Shown here one piece after another: positions 1-10,358 of a stretch of 64,000 nucleotides of DNA. The position numbers and the translations under genes are program-made. Source of the stretch: Termitomyces sp. T153 (taxonomy: Eukaryota > Basidiomycota > Agaricomycetes > Agaricales > Lyophyllaceae). The DNA is taken from positions 930,001-994,000 of the forward strand of contig JACKQL020000009.1 of NCBI GenBank assembly GCA_018296165.2. The letters are read 5' to 3'. Below the pieces are notes generated by a model. The model saw nothing but the letters and a program-made list of their open reading frames with translations. It searched no databases and was not told where the DNA came from. The first letter of the stretch is position 1. Each line of letters begins with the position of its first letter.

Positions 1-1
1 A

Positions 2-365
2 ACTTCCCCTCCAAACCGCCAAAATTTGATGAGTGTATATGTGGCAAACAGGCAAGAACGCCTGTTCCAAAAGTTAGGGAGGAAAAATTGGACATAGAGC
101 TACCCGGAAGCTGGAAATTGTCTGGGTCGACTTGACTGGGAAACAGGATGTGACCTCACGAACTGGGAATAACTACATGATGAACATTGTTGACGATTAT
201 ACGAATAAACCGTGGTCCATCCCATTAAAGCTAAAGAGCAATGCATTTAATGAACTCAAAGCATGGATACTAGCACAACAGGTTGAGACAGGCCTATGGC
301 TAGGTATACTCTGCTCCGGAAATGACTCTGAGATAATAGCCAAAGAAAATGAAGCGTGGTTTTGA
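2..365 (+). pseudogene. Copia-1 integrase, N-terminal part, frameshifted
   Basis: The first frame reads a GAG-pre-integrase style Cys pair (CICGKQARTPVPK). After a frameshift near 85-100 it continues as the first integrase strand (VWVDLTGKQDVTSRTGNNYM, then NIVDDYTNKPWSIPLK). The Asp of VDLTG fits the first catalytic Asp of the DDE triad. The frame stops at 363-365, where the second catalytic Asp (normally in a TDNG/SDNG motif) should follow; here the sequence reads GNDSEI, so the motif is altered. The integrase carries out strand transfer of the element cDNA. This copy cannot make an intact protein. Confidence 0.85.
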
Positions 366-401
366 TCCCAAGGAATAACAACCCAACACAGTGCCATATA
401 C

Positions 402-2255
402 ATGTCAGCACACCTCGGACGTGTTGAGTGGATGCACAGGACACTCATGGGCAAGAGCATAGCCATGAGACTGTATGCGAAATGTCCGGCATTCTTGTGG
501 GATGAATTTTACTTGACTGCGACACACTTGCACGGGAAGACAAAGACTTCGGCTGTAAAGGATGTGACCCCAGATGAACTCTGGAATGGCAAGAAACCAA
601 ATTATTCTTATATCCGTGAGATCGGGTGCTGTGTATTCGTTCTGGTACTAGGCAAAAATAATCCAAAAATATATGAAAGGTCGATCGAATGTGTCCTAAT
701 AGGCTACGATCCCAAAGCAAAGGCGTATCGATGTTATGACAGAGTTTCTAGATGGGTATACAGCACATACCACATCAAATTCATTGAACACCAGGATGAG
801 TACAATACTGTGGATCAACATACATCCCCTCCAACTCCTGACGATACAAGCGCCCCTTCCATCGAAACCATCTCTCGAAGGGCAGTAGATCATCCATTTG
901 TAGCCCCAGATGACGACAAGGAGCCGGTTCCTAGTGAGAGTGAGAAAGTAGACACAGTCCAACCCATACCTGAAGTACCTGCAGACCCTATTCCTCTTGA
1001 ACAGGATGACTGTTTACACCAGCGTGTTGAGCCAATACAGCAACAACCACGGCAGTCGACACAAGCACCAATCCTGTCTGTGAGAAGCCAACCAGATGCG
1101 GTCCCTGAAACAGCCATACAACGCACCACTAGGGAATCACGAGAATCAGCAGACCAAATACGAGAAGCAAAGGCAGAGCGTCGACGTGCCATTGAAGAAT
1201 TACACCGTGAAGACCGCATAGAACCACCGAATGACGTAAACGAGAACATTGACCTTGATCAAGTCTTGACAACAATAAGTAGTATTGAAGACAAGCCGGG
1301 TATCAATGCGAACGATGTAGATCCTGAGGTACCAAAGACTTGGAGCCAAGCTCAAAACTCCCCTGATGTGGAACAATGGCGGACAGCATACGATGAGGAA
1401 CTGAAGTCCCTGAAAGATATGGGGGTATATTGTCTCATACCAAGAGAAGAGGTACCTGCCGGACACAAGATACATTGTGGACATCCAGTGTTCACCCTCA
1501 AACGCAATGAGAAGGGAGAAGTTGTGCAATTTAAGGTTAGACATGTCTTGCAAGGTTTCAACCAAGTTGATGGCAAAGAATATATGAAGACTACCTCACC
1601 AACAGTGCACGCTGAATCATGGCAGATCCTACTTCACCTTGCGGCAGTACAAGGCTGGGACGCAATGCAGGTTGATATCAAAATTGCATTTCTATATGGT
1701 GTCTTACCTGAGGAGGAGACCACATATATGGAGCAACCAAGGGGTTTTGAAGAATCCGGGAAGGAGAGCTATGTCTGTAAGTTAGAGAGAGGACTTTACG
1801 GGATGAAACAGGCAGGCCGAATCTGGAATCAAACCTTGAACAAAAACATGGTACAGAAATGGGGTTTCACAAGGCTGGCATGCGAATCGTGCATTTATTA
1901 CAGGACATTGAGTCACAGGACGGTCATTGCGGCAGTCCATGTAGATGATTTCTTGTCAATAGTGAGTTCCAAACAGGCAAATGAATACTTCAAGTCTCAA
2001 CTCCAGGAAACATGGACGATATTGGACTTGGGTACACCACGACAGATTGTTGGGATTGCAATCAAATGGGACAGGCCCAATCGTACAGTATACCTTTCAC
2101 AAACGCTGATAATTGACAGATTGATCTCGCAATTTGGGCAAAAAGACGCAAACCCACTATCTTTACCAATGGAACCGGGCTTGAAACTCAGGCAAACTGA
2201 TTACTCTAGCCTCACACAGAGGGAGCGTGATGACATCGCAAAGATCCTGTACTGA
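402..2255 (+). pseudogene. Copia-1 pol: integrase C-terminus plus reverse transcriptase
   Basis: This 617-codon open frame begins inside the integrase (HLGRVEWMHRTLMGKSIAMR, then a core ending near YHIKFIEHQDE). A Pro/Glu/Thr-rich linker of roughly residues 140-300 follows, then the RVT_2 reverse transcriptase. Visible RT landmarks are the fingers (FTLKRNEKGEVVQFKVRHVL), the first catalytic Asp in MQVDIKIAFLYG, QPRGFEE, LERGLYGMKQAGRIWN, and the catalytic HVDDFLS (normally YVDD). The ATG is not a real start, because the frame belongs to a longer polyprotein. Reading stops at 2253-2255 where a TGG-like codon has become TGA. The RT copies element RNA into cDNA in cytoplasmic particles. Confidence 0.93.
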
Positions 2256-2870
2256 AGACTAGTAGGAGGTTTAATATGATTGGCAATATCCTCGCGCCCC
2301 GACATACAATATGCCGTTCAGCAATTGAGTCAGTACTTCGATTCATACTCACTAACTCATTGGAATGCTGCAATCCGTGTGGTGCGATACTTGAAGGAAA
2401 TGAGAAACCTCCGGCTCCGCTTGGGCAGGACATCTCCTGTTTCACTTGCTGGCTTCACTGACTTGGATTGGGCTAACTGCCTTGATACAAGATGAAGTGT
2501 AGGTGGGTATGCGTGGTCCTTGGGCTCAGGCACTATCTCTTGGGCATCGAGGAAACAGAAAACTGTGGCTGCTTCCTCCTGTGAGGCCGAATATATGGCC
2601 GCTTTTGAGGCTGCACAGGAGTGCATATGGCAGAGGACCCTCCTTCAGGCAGTTGGCCACAACTCTGACATGGCGACTACTATTATGTGCGACAACAATG
2701 CTGCAGTTAACCTCTCAGAGGACCCACTACTGCACTCACACGTGAAACATGTGGACATCAAATACCATTTCTTACATGAATGGGTTGCATCGAATGAACT
2801 CATTGTAAAATATATCAATACGAAGGACAATGTTGCCGACTTATTCATGAAACCCCTTCCTCTACCTTGA
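2256..2870 (+). pseudogene. Copia-1 RNase H
   Basis: After the stop at 2255 the frame changes and resumes as RPDIQYAVQQLSQYFDSY. It then reads the RNase H fold with GFTDLDWA (first Asp), SSCEAEYMAA (Glu) and CDNNAAV (Asp), and ends KDNVADLFMKPLPLP at 2868. One TGA near 2492 (Arg codon CGA to TGA) splits it. The triad residues are present, so the domain decayed only lightly. It degrades the RNA strand during reverse transcription. The motif spacing to the following LTR is normal for Copia. Confidence 0.92.
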
Positions 2871-2960
2871 TTCTCTTGTCTATGAAGTATACTTGGACTA
2901 TCCTGACCATGATTCCATGCGAGGAGGAGACTCTGTAACGCCACTTACAGTGAGGAGGAG

Positions 2961-3291
2961 TGTTAGATGCTAATGTCGCGTCAATAAACACCGTAAGTGC
3001 CCTAGACTTTGATGACCGGCAAAGGGTCAATATACTGTTGTCTCCATTGCATCTTACCCTTGATACAATTTATGTAGATATATATACATACCAGTGACGG
3101 ACACTACCCTCAGTCAAGTACACGACGACTGAGGGTAAGTGAACATACTTACATATAACGGACACTATACTCACTAATACTACCTAGTTCATTGAGTACT
3201 TACTCGTGTTCTAGGTAAGCTTAATAGAGTCAAGTACATGACGACTGAGGTTCATTGAGTACTTACTCGTGTTCTAGTTTAACCTCTAACA
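2961..3291 (+). repeat. Copia-1 3' LTR, 331 bp
   Basis: The LTR begins TGTTAG and ends CTAACA, the expected short inverted ends. A TATA-like stretch lies at about 3079-3088. The last third holds an unusual duplication (separate entry). It has the same length, 331 bp, as the Copia-2 LTRs, although outside the hairpin region the sequences are not obviously alike. Confidence 0.9.
3107..3277 (+). promoter_or_regulatory. Copia-1 LTR start region with intron and spliced duplicate
   Basis: A perfect 9-bp hairpin stem (3107-3115 with 3127-3135) lies about 25 bp after the TATA-like stretch. Segment a (3112-3134) is followed by a 53-nt sequence with intron marks: GTAAGT at 3135, CACTAATAC branch-like motif near 3172, CTAG at 3187. 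Segment b is 3188-3214, then GTAAGCTTAATA. Next, a and b recur directly joined (3228-3250 and 3251-3277), with one base change and no intron. A second potential intron (3215-3277) would remove the whole duplicate. Transcription start near A3112 is inferred from where the duplicate begins. Confidence 0.8.
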
Positions 3292-5155
3292 AGCACCTGC
3301 AGTGATCATCGGCAGAGATTTTGTGGAGAGTTCCTCTTGTGTATCAGTATGATGTATTACAAAATGAAAGTTCTGTTTGTCATGACACTTCAATGTGTCA
3401 ACTTGTTGAAAAGTTCTCTCACTGCTTAAATGGACCCTCCTACTGATCAGAAATATGGCAAGTATTGGCATATGCTATTGATGGACACATCAAATTTCAG
3501 TCTAATGCCTGATAATTGGTTCTCAAAAATGTGTTCCTCATGTTTGAAACAACAGCAGCAGGCTAACAGACAGCATGCTGCTGCAAATCAAGATAATAGG
3601 GCACCAGATCAGAACACTGATGCTGATGCCATTGACCTGCTGACTGACCTTCCTTATTTCTCTTGATACCTGCATCAAGTTCATGAAAATATTGCCAAAA
3701 AGCACGATCTGCATTGTGTTTGGCTGAGGGCAAGCCACAAGTACTTTTTATCATGACACAACCTGCAAAAAAACTGTCTGACTCTGATATATGCTTGAAA
3801 TATATTATATCCACATCTATTTACCCAGTGATATATCGAGTCAGGCTAAGACGGCAACTGATTAGTCTACACCTGACAAGCATTGTTGAAAATCCCACCA
3901 AGTCTAGCGTCCGGCATCCTCCGAAGGTGTTTGCGAAGAAGTTGCTGCGTTCACTCGTAACCTGCCGATTGCCGAGTTCGAACACAGACTGGGGGTCAAC
4001 AAATACTCAGTTAGACAAACTTTACGTTTGATGACGAACTCTCTTCTGAGGCTGCCGTCTCATCTTGGTCTAACTATGATCTCACTGCCTTGTGCTCATC
4101 AACATCTTTCAATCATTTGAGATGTTATGTGATACAGGAACACCAGTTGACAGTTTACAAACTCATTTTCAACTTGCTTTGATAAAAAGCCACACAGCAT
4201 GGAATAGGCTGATCTTGGTTGTGTCATATAAACCAGCTCGGAGTTCTGGTCGACCTCCCTGACGCTCCTCAACAATCCGCAGCATTTTCAAATCATGTCT
4301 CCTATCTTCCTGCCAATGATGTACGTGTTGTGGTTAAAAATTCGAGCACTTCTGATATTTGAAAAGCATCGGGCCAATGGTAGCACCTCCAATTGTAGTC
4401 TCCAAATTTTGACATTCTTACGGACTCTCAGCTTGCAGGACATCTACTCAATTATGGTTTGAACATTGAATTGATACTTGGCTCAATTTTTCTCTTACTC
4501 CCTGTTACATCCAGCGTTGATGGGTATCCTCACGTTTCAGGTGTATATTTATCATTTGTCATTTCGTAAGGACAAGATGGTCATCAAACTACTGGGCAAG
4601 TCCAGTATCCTTTGATTCTTCTACTTTTCTGAAGCAAAGATCCTTCAGTTTATTCGACTTGGATGTTAGACCTAGTTCAAACGCTCTTTGCATCACACTA
4701 CGCATGGTTCACTGTTTCTTGTCTGAACCGATGCTTCAAGAGTAACGGCGATTCCTAGGTTTTTCTTTGTATCTAATTGGGGTGATATGACTGTCATTTT
4801 AAAGACTACGTGGAGTCTTCTGACAATACCGCTTTTAACAAGCATCAGTATGTCCAGGCTAATCTCACTCCATCTTGTCCCATCATGACGACTTGTTTCC
4901 TGTAGCCGCACTAATAGTGCAGCTATTTTCTCTCTGGCGTATCTGGATCCTCGGAGAGGGCAGAAAAGTATACCTTGCTCTCATTATCATCATTTTCTTG
5001 GTAAGACTATGGTTCACGTTGATTAGGATCTGACTTTGTGCTAGGAAGCATTAGGATCATGCACGGCAGCTTTCTTCTGTGGCTTAAATGTGCGCAGTTC
5101 TGAACCTCGGGTCGAACCATCCGTGCCAATATTCTGACCCGAACTTTCCCAAGAT
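3292..5155. other. Region without a recognisable gene
   Basis: Short open frames occur at 3430-3666 (rich in Gln, Asn and Asp) and 3714-4031. Neither shows a family I recognise and neither has a convincing continuation. CpG is present at ordinary levels in the second half. I see no LTR ends or terminal repeats. It may be old flanking host DNA or very decayed transposon sequence. Confidence 0.4.
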
Positions 5156-5749
5156 ATGGATAAGGGGTCAAGATCCAACCGTCATCTTTCACGGTTCTTG
5201 GCGTGTTCCAGTCACAGTACTTTTCATTCCATCCCTAAAAAATATCCCCTTGTTGATGAGTTGACCCATTGCGAACTACAGATATGGTTTGTTGGAGGCG
5301 CATTATGTGACATATCTATCATGGCGACCTTGGTGATCCTGGTTTGTCTATTCCGTTATTATCATACTGCTAGTACTTATACTGAGCCTTTGGCTCCATC
5401 CCAGCTTCATACGAACAAAAGGTCCAATGCTTCTGAACTGAATGACACACTACATCGAGCTATAGCTGTCATCGTCGAAGTAGGCGCTATCAGTACTATT
5501 GCTGCAATTGTTACACTGGTTCTTTACCTCAAGCAGATTCCCGCGCTCTTGATGATGTAAGTAAAATTCCCCCCTGCCTACCACTTCTTCTCGTTCAACT
5601 TCTTGAATTATCGTAGTATCATTATCATTGGAAAGCTATATTCCAATTCTCTACTTGCGATGATGAATGCGCGGGCTACTGTCTCCTATACAAGACTGTC
5701 ATGGGACTCAAGTCAGGATTATACTATGGAACAACAAACGGAACCATAA
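5156..5749 (+). CDS. DUF6534-like membrane protein, 3' part of a spliced gene
   Basis: The frame 5156-5556 contains two hydrophobic helices: one in IWFVGGALCDISIMATLVIL and one in AIAVIVEVGAISTIAAIVTL. Their spacing and motifs match the C-terminal half of the DUF6534 family, a multi-helix membrane protein family expanded in Agaricomycetes with unknown function. A 60-nt intron (5557-5616, GTAAGT..GTAG) joins in frame to IIIIGKLYSNSLLAMMNARA, the family's usual GKLYSNSL ending, with stop at 5747-5749. I could not find the upstream helices in 4500-5150, so the 5' end is unresolved; 5156 is only where the open frame begins. It may be a truncated pseudogene. Confidence 0.6.
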
Positions 5750-6226
5750 GCACAAGTAAAGTGACCAAACTTATCGGCTTAATAAAAGGTTCTCAGCGCC
5801 GCATTTCCGGAATTTTGAGTATATGAGATCAGAGTGATTGTCTTTTTTTCGGAAAAGAAGAGCCCTGAATGTCAATTTGACGAGGTAAATGTCAAAGCCT
5901 CGTTGGAGACACTAGTGTCCTATCATGACTGGCGGTTAGACTCAGTGGAAAGGGTGGAGAAAAGCATGTCTTCGCGGGTTTGAGAAGACAAAAATAGTAA
6001 GCGATGTGTATCTACAACGTAGTACAAAAAAATTTCTCACGCCAACGCTGCAAGAGGGGGCTTCCAAGGAGAAAATCCTCACTGAAGGGTAACTGAAGGT
6101 ATCACGCCTTCAAGCTTCAGGGACAATACAATTATTTTTATTTTGAGAGCTTGCATCCTCATCAGATAACAATCTGATCTTATCTGCAGATCACACTTGA
6201 AAAATTTTCCGGGCGCTCCGCTTAAA
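5750..6226 (+). promoter_or_regulatory. Intergenic region, presumed bud20 promoter
   Basis: This stretch separates the DUF6534-like gene from bud20 on the same strand. It has no open frame of note. An AT-rich patch (6126-6145) lies about 85-100 bp before the bud20 ATG, a plausible promoter position, but no defined element was recognised. Confidence 0.4.
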
Positions 6227-6773
6227 ATGGGTCGCGTCCGTCGTTCTCGAGCTCACCATGCACGACGAGATGTACATAGGGCGTCTCGCACACGAGTATA
6301 ATTATTTTCTCGCTGTCTTTTTACGATCTCTATATTCTGTGCTTTAGGTTAGATCGCGCGATTTGGACCTTATACAACTTATCGACCTGGACCCCAAAGT
6401 AAGAGCATTTCCTGTTTGTAGCCCGTCCCTATTGAACTAGAGTCTTTGCAGAATAGAGCAGCGTTAGAAGCTCAGCCTATTGATCTTGAAAAGCCTGGTC
6501 TTGCCCAACACTACTGTGTTGAATGTGCAAAGTTTGTACACCTACATGTCTCGCATGTTTCTCTGTCCTCATGAATCCGTTAGGTATTACGAGACTGATT
6601 CCGCTCTTCGAACCCATTGGCGAAGCAAGGTTCACAAGCGCCGTTGTAAAGAATTAAAACAGCCTGCATATACGATCGAGGAGGCGGAGCGAGCAGCTGG
6701 TTTAGGTAGAGAGGGCAAGCGGACAACGTCGACTTCCAGACCACTCATCGCACCTGACGATGCAATGTCTTGA
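6227..6773 (+). CDS. bud20: C2H2 zinc-finger protein, BUD20/ZNF593 family
   Basis: Four exons (6227-6295, 6348-6398, 6452-6531, 6584-6773) separated by introns of 52, 53 and 52 nt, all GT..AG, give 129 aa. The start MGRVRRSRAHHARRDVHRAS is the basic N-terminus of the family. The single JAZ-type zinc finger uses C62, C65, H78 and H84, followed by the conserved KVHKRRCKEL and YTIEEAERAAGLGREGKR. Intron 3 (GTTTGT donor) lies just after the second Cys and is needed to reach KYYETDSALRTHW. In yeast and humans this protein is a shuttling export factor for pre-60S ribosomal subunits; that role is transferred by family. No frameshift or stop is seen, so it is probably functional. It borders a large block of transposons. 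Confidence 0.95.
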
Positions 6774-7189
6774 TTATACCCGTGATGCCGACTCTGATTG
6801 ATTCTCTGGTGATGTACATATAATACTATAATTCACGATCTGACCTGCCTGGTCTTTCATGCCACCTACATCTGCCTAATTTCGAAACCAAGCGTAATAT
6901 GCCAGAAACTCGTCGATGATATGGTTGAAGGTTCTAGGACTTTTGACAGCTTTGCCAATTGCCTCAAGCATCTTGGAATTAGCTCCTCTGAAGTGAGCGA
7001 TTACTTGAAGGAAGTCGAACAACGTATCATGTTCCGCAGAAGCACGAAAGGAAAACAACGTGAAATTCATTCAGTCAAGTCGACCCTGGGAGGACAAATG
7101 GAGAATGAAACATCTACTGGAAGAAAAGAACGAAGTGATACTCTTTCCAGTCAAGCCATTGAAGATGCTGCCTAGGCAATTTTATGTTC
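6774..7189. other. Spacer between bud20 and DIRS-1
   Basis: Open frames exist on both strands over the same DNA: plus 6921-7175 (helical, DYLKEVEQRI-type) and minus 6876-7070 (ends LAYYAWFRN). I cannot tell which, if either, is real. A convergent host gene end on the minus strand, or the gag N-terminus of the next element on the plus strand, are both possible. Confidence 0.35.
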
Positions 7190-8097
7190 AAAACTTGATC
7201 ATTTCACTGATACTCAAGAATGGTCTTCCGCCTCTTTTGACCACATTACCAACCTTTTGGGCCAGTCACAATCTTTGTCAAACACATCCGGATTACTCAA
7301 TCAGTTCTCGCCGTGGCTCCACACCTTGCAAATCTTCAGAGCAGAGTGTCAGCTGACCCATACATTGCCAAAACTTGGGCACTTCATCACAAGAGTACTC
7401 AAAAGAGAAAGTCATTGATTCCCTCATCATTCTTGGGCAATCTCAGCAGCTCAAAGATCCTATCTCTTGAGCAATGTGGAAGCTTGTTGTTCTTGATCAG
7501 TTTGTTGATTTTGACAAGCTATATGTGACTCTGGATAGAGGTTATGATCATTATGATGAACCAAAAGATTTTGCAGGCAGTTTCTCTTTGGTAAAGAAAG
7601 ATGTCGCAACTGCAAAAAGGCCTGTTAAATCAGAGTTGGATTGGACTTGAGTTTCTAATGCTTGGATGGCTGCAGTTGTTCTTTTGTATCCTCATTGTGA
7701 AAGTGAACTGTTTGCATACAGAACAAGAATCTTGGACTTTTGTCAAAATATTCCAAATGGCACTATTGCCATTCAGTTTGATCATGATACTCACAACCAC
7801 TATGCTTGTAACCCATTCAAGATGGATGATCAGAAGGAGCTACACATACCTTTCCTTGCTCAGGTTCTCAGTGCATCAGGCTCATCTATTGGCACAAAAT
7901 GCACTGCCCCTGGTTTGTTGCAACCATGTAAGCATGGAGCAACCATCTGTCTAAATTGGAATCTGGGATTTTGCAAATCAGATTTGTGCACCAGCAATCA
8001 TTGCCACAATATCTGCAGCAAATGTGGTGATGGACACAGAGCACAAGATGTCAAAGAATGCATCACTAGACTCCAACAAAGAAGACAGCAATACTGA
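7190..8097 (+). pseudogene. DIRS-1 ORF1 (gag-like) with Cys/His cluster
   Basis: The protein is readable in pieces: FDHITNLLGQSQSLSNTSGL, then LDRGYDHYDEPKDFAGSFSL, then NAWMAAVVLLYPHCESELFA (the 7666-8097 frame) and ICLNWNLGFCKSDLCTSNHC, ending GDGHRAQDVKECITRLQQRR. The C-W-N-G-C ... H-C-x2-C-x3-H cluster is the usual C-terminal metal-binding part of this ORF1 and presumably binds element RNA or DNA. A stop near 7650 and frameshifts around 7190-7560 disable it. The N-terminus is not resolved. Confidence 0.72.
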
Positions 8098-8104
8098 GCA
8101 GCTA

Positions 8105-9318
8105 TGGGCCTCAGTTTATAAAGTCAAGAAAGCCAGATTCCTTGGACCCAAGTCTATCCAACCTCACATTAAGAGACCTGCTAGTTCATCTTATAATTAT
8201 CTTTGTTTTTGTAGAGGTTTTGTTTGGGACAGTAAAAAAGATTCTTCCTCTTCATCTCCTTCTGCTCTTGATACCAAAACAGTTCCTCCTCTGCCTTCAC
8301 CCCCTGAACACCTTCTTAAAGATCCTCTTATTCTGTCTGCTCTCAATTGTTTGAAGGGTTTTATTAAAGTTGAAACACCCTTCAATGTTGATAAATTTGA
8401 GAACATGCTCTGGGATCACCTCAATCAACCTTTTGTCAATTCTGTGATGAAAGGTCTTCATGAGGTCTTCTGGCCCTTTGATGATGGAGATTGGACTCTT
8501 GATGATGATCATCCAATGACAAACTATGCTTGTGAAGATGTTAATCTTCAAGCAATTTGTGATTTTTGAGATAGAGAACTTGACACAAACAGATGGTCAA
8601 AAGTTGATGGTCTAGTTGAACTTCCACCAGGTGCAAAGGCTTCACCTTTATTTGTAGTGTGACAAAAAGGAAAAGCAAGAGTTGTCACTGATCATTTGGC
8701 TTCCAGCCTTAATGAAGGAATACCCAGGATCAATGTGAATGTCAGATATGATGATATGAGGACTTTTGGTCAAGCCCTCTACAAGGCCAAAAATCTTTTC
8801 TCAACAGCTGAGACCCTGGTGTCTTGGAAATCCAATGTTGCAAGTGCCTTTTTGAATCTGCCAGCTCATCCAGCATGGCAAATTTGTCAATTTGTCAATG
8901 TTGATGGAGTTTGGTATGTGATCCATCATCTTGTCTTTGGCAATCAGGCTTCTTCTTGATGCTGGTGTGCTGTCTCAGGCCTAATGTGCTGGATTGGTCT
9001 CAAGAAACTTGACATCATGGACTTACATGTCTTTATGGATTATTTTTCTCCGGGACTTTTCATCAAATATGTTCTTTTTAAAGGCTCTCTTTGCCCAAAA
9101 CACTAAACTCAGCTCTTAATTCTCTGGGAAAAAATTGGCTGCCCATGGGAAGATAAAAAGCAGGGAATAGGTTCCACCAATACACAATTTTTACTATCAA
9201 AGATAGGATTGCTAGTATCTACTGTTGGGTGGGAGTATGTGCCACAGTACTTGTCAACACTGGACTTTTTATTGGGAGAACTCAAGTGTTCTCTAACAAT
9301 GGTACCTTCACCATCAGA
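8105..9318 (+). pseudogene. DIRS-1 reverse transcriptase
   Basis: The frame 8024-8569 carries the lead-in (FNVDKFENMLWDHLNQPFVN, MKGLHEVFWPFDDGDW), and 8696-8956 carries RT core (GIPRINVNVRYDDMRTFGQA, VASAFLNLPAHPAWQ, IHHLVFGNQAS). Stops at 8567 and 8660 break it. After 8957 the match continues in pieces (CAVSGLMCWIGLKKLDIMDL). The catalytic box reads FMDYF where DIRS elements have YMDDFF, so the second catalytic Asp is Tyr. The connection region (LLILWEKIGCPWEDKK) is followed by loss of similarity. It is certainly inactive. Confidence 0.82.
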
Positions 9319-9754
9319 TGAGTGAGCATTCCCATTGGTCTGGGACCCAGGGGCATCTGCTATTACTGTGGGAAAACTGCCAGCCACCTTGGGGCTCTTG
9401 ACAGGGGGGATCCAATGATCCTGCAATACTCTCCAGCTAAGTCAGCTCTAGAGGTGCTTCCTGCACTGAGTTGTGTTCCACAATGTCCTTGGGGGCTGGC
9501 ACCACTACTAACTTGGTCAGTGTCACCAAGTGAAGACAAGTCCTATATGCCATAGGTTAGTAACTGGGTTTTTGTCTGATTACTCATGTAGTTGGTGGGG
9601 CTGGTTGATCAGACCAGCAACATCCAGTGATGGGAGTAAGAGTATAAGATTAGATGTTGCCTAGGAGTTGATGCTGTTCAAATTATGTGATGGCAGAGTG
9701 ATACACACAGTAATGTCACATGAAGAAACATAACAAGCTTAGAGTTGAGCCAAC
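9319..9754. other. Unassigned CpG-poor sequence
   Basis: No recognisable coding sequence, repeats or element ends were found. It may be decayed 3' DIRS-1 sequence or older flanking DNA. Confidence 0.35.
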
Positions 9755-10358
9755 TATCATGACCCACTCCCAGACCTCCAGACCTCTCCCCAAGTCACCC
9801 CACCTCCCCAGAGCTTCCCCCAACAACCCCCCCACTCACCCCAGCCTTTGTTAATCCACAGCACCTGTCTTGGCTAACTCTGACAGTTCCTTGGCAAACC
9901 CCAACAACCTTCTGGCAAACCCTGGTGCATCCCCTGTGGGCCTCTTCAGATCCTCCTCTCTCCCATGAGGCCCCATGCCTCTCTGACACTTCTCTTGGCC
10001 CAGGCATACATCACTGGCTGACCCTTACAACCTACACAACCACTCTGGAACTCTCCAACAATCATGGGGCAGACTGCATCCCCATCAGTTACCATCAGAG
10101 TATTGCTGTGGCCCACCATCTGATCAGAACCAACACCCACTAACCCTGCACAGCTCCAACAAACCCCACCATTGCACTCTCAACCTCAGAGAAGGCCTGG
10201 TAGTTAGGATATAAGCCATAGAGTAGCATCTATTACCTTGGTCTTGATATCAACATGCTTTACTTGGTTTTCTGTGTCTTGTGTTTCCTTCTGTTACATT
10301 TCCTGATCTTGTCTCTATTTTTATTTTTAATCAGAAATCTATTCCTTTTCTCAGTTCT
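9755..10358 (+). repeat. Gypsy-1 family LTR, truncated, rightward
   Basis: The start TATCATGACCC matches the family start TGTCATGACC with one transition. Further on, the promoter-like stretch (ATATAAG near 10210, then CTTGATATCAACATG) aligns with the solo LTR at 29634-30722. Similarity ends near 10358, where a TGTCACAACCC motif may mark a second, poorly aligned LTR. The copy is CpG-free and old. No target duplication was found. Confidence 0.6.

Larger units (their letters stand above)
1..3291 (+). mobile_element. Copia-1, Ty1/Copia LTR retrotransposon, 5' end outside window
   Basis: The order of domains is Copia-type: integrase, then reverse transcriptase (RVT_2 type), then RNase H, then a 3' LTR. 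The 5' LTR, gag and protease lie outside the window. A purine-rich tract (GTGAGGAGGAG) sits directly before the LTR at 2961, as expected for plus-strand priming. The coding part is dead: there are frameshifts in the integrase, a stop and frameshift near 2255, and an in-frame TGA near 2492. CpG is still present, so this copy is less decayed than the elements between 7.6 and 46 kb. No target duplication can be tested because the other end is missing. Confidence 0.93.
7190..9318 (+). mobile_element. DIRS-1, DIRS-like retrotransposon remnant
   Basis: The remnant contains an ORF1-like Cys-rich protein followed by a DIRS-type reverse transcriptase. The tyrosine recombinase and the terminal repeats that define the order are not found, so the 3' half is missing. 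The boundary near 9318 is where RT similarity fades into unassigned sequence. From about 7.6 kb on, CpG is nearly absent. The presence of RT motifs typical of DIRS in Agaricomycetes (SAFLNLPAHPAWQ and KGKARVVTDH) supports the class. Confidence 0.8.
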
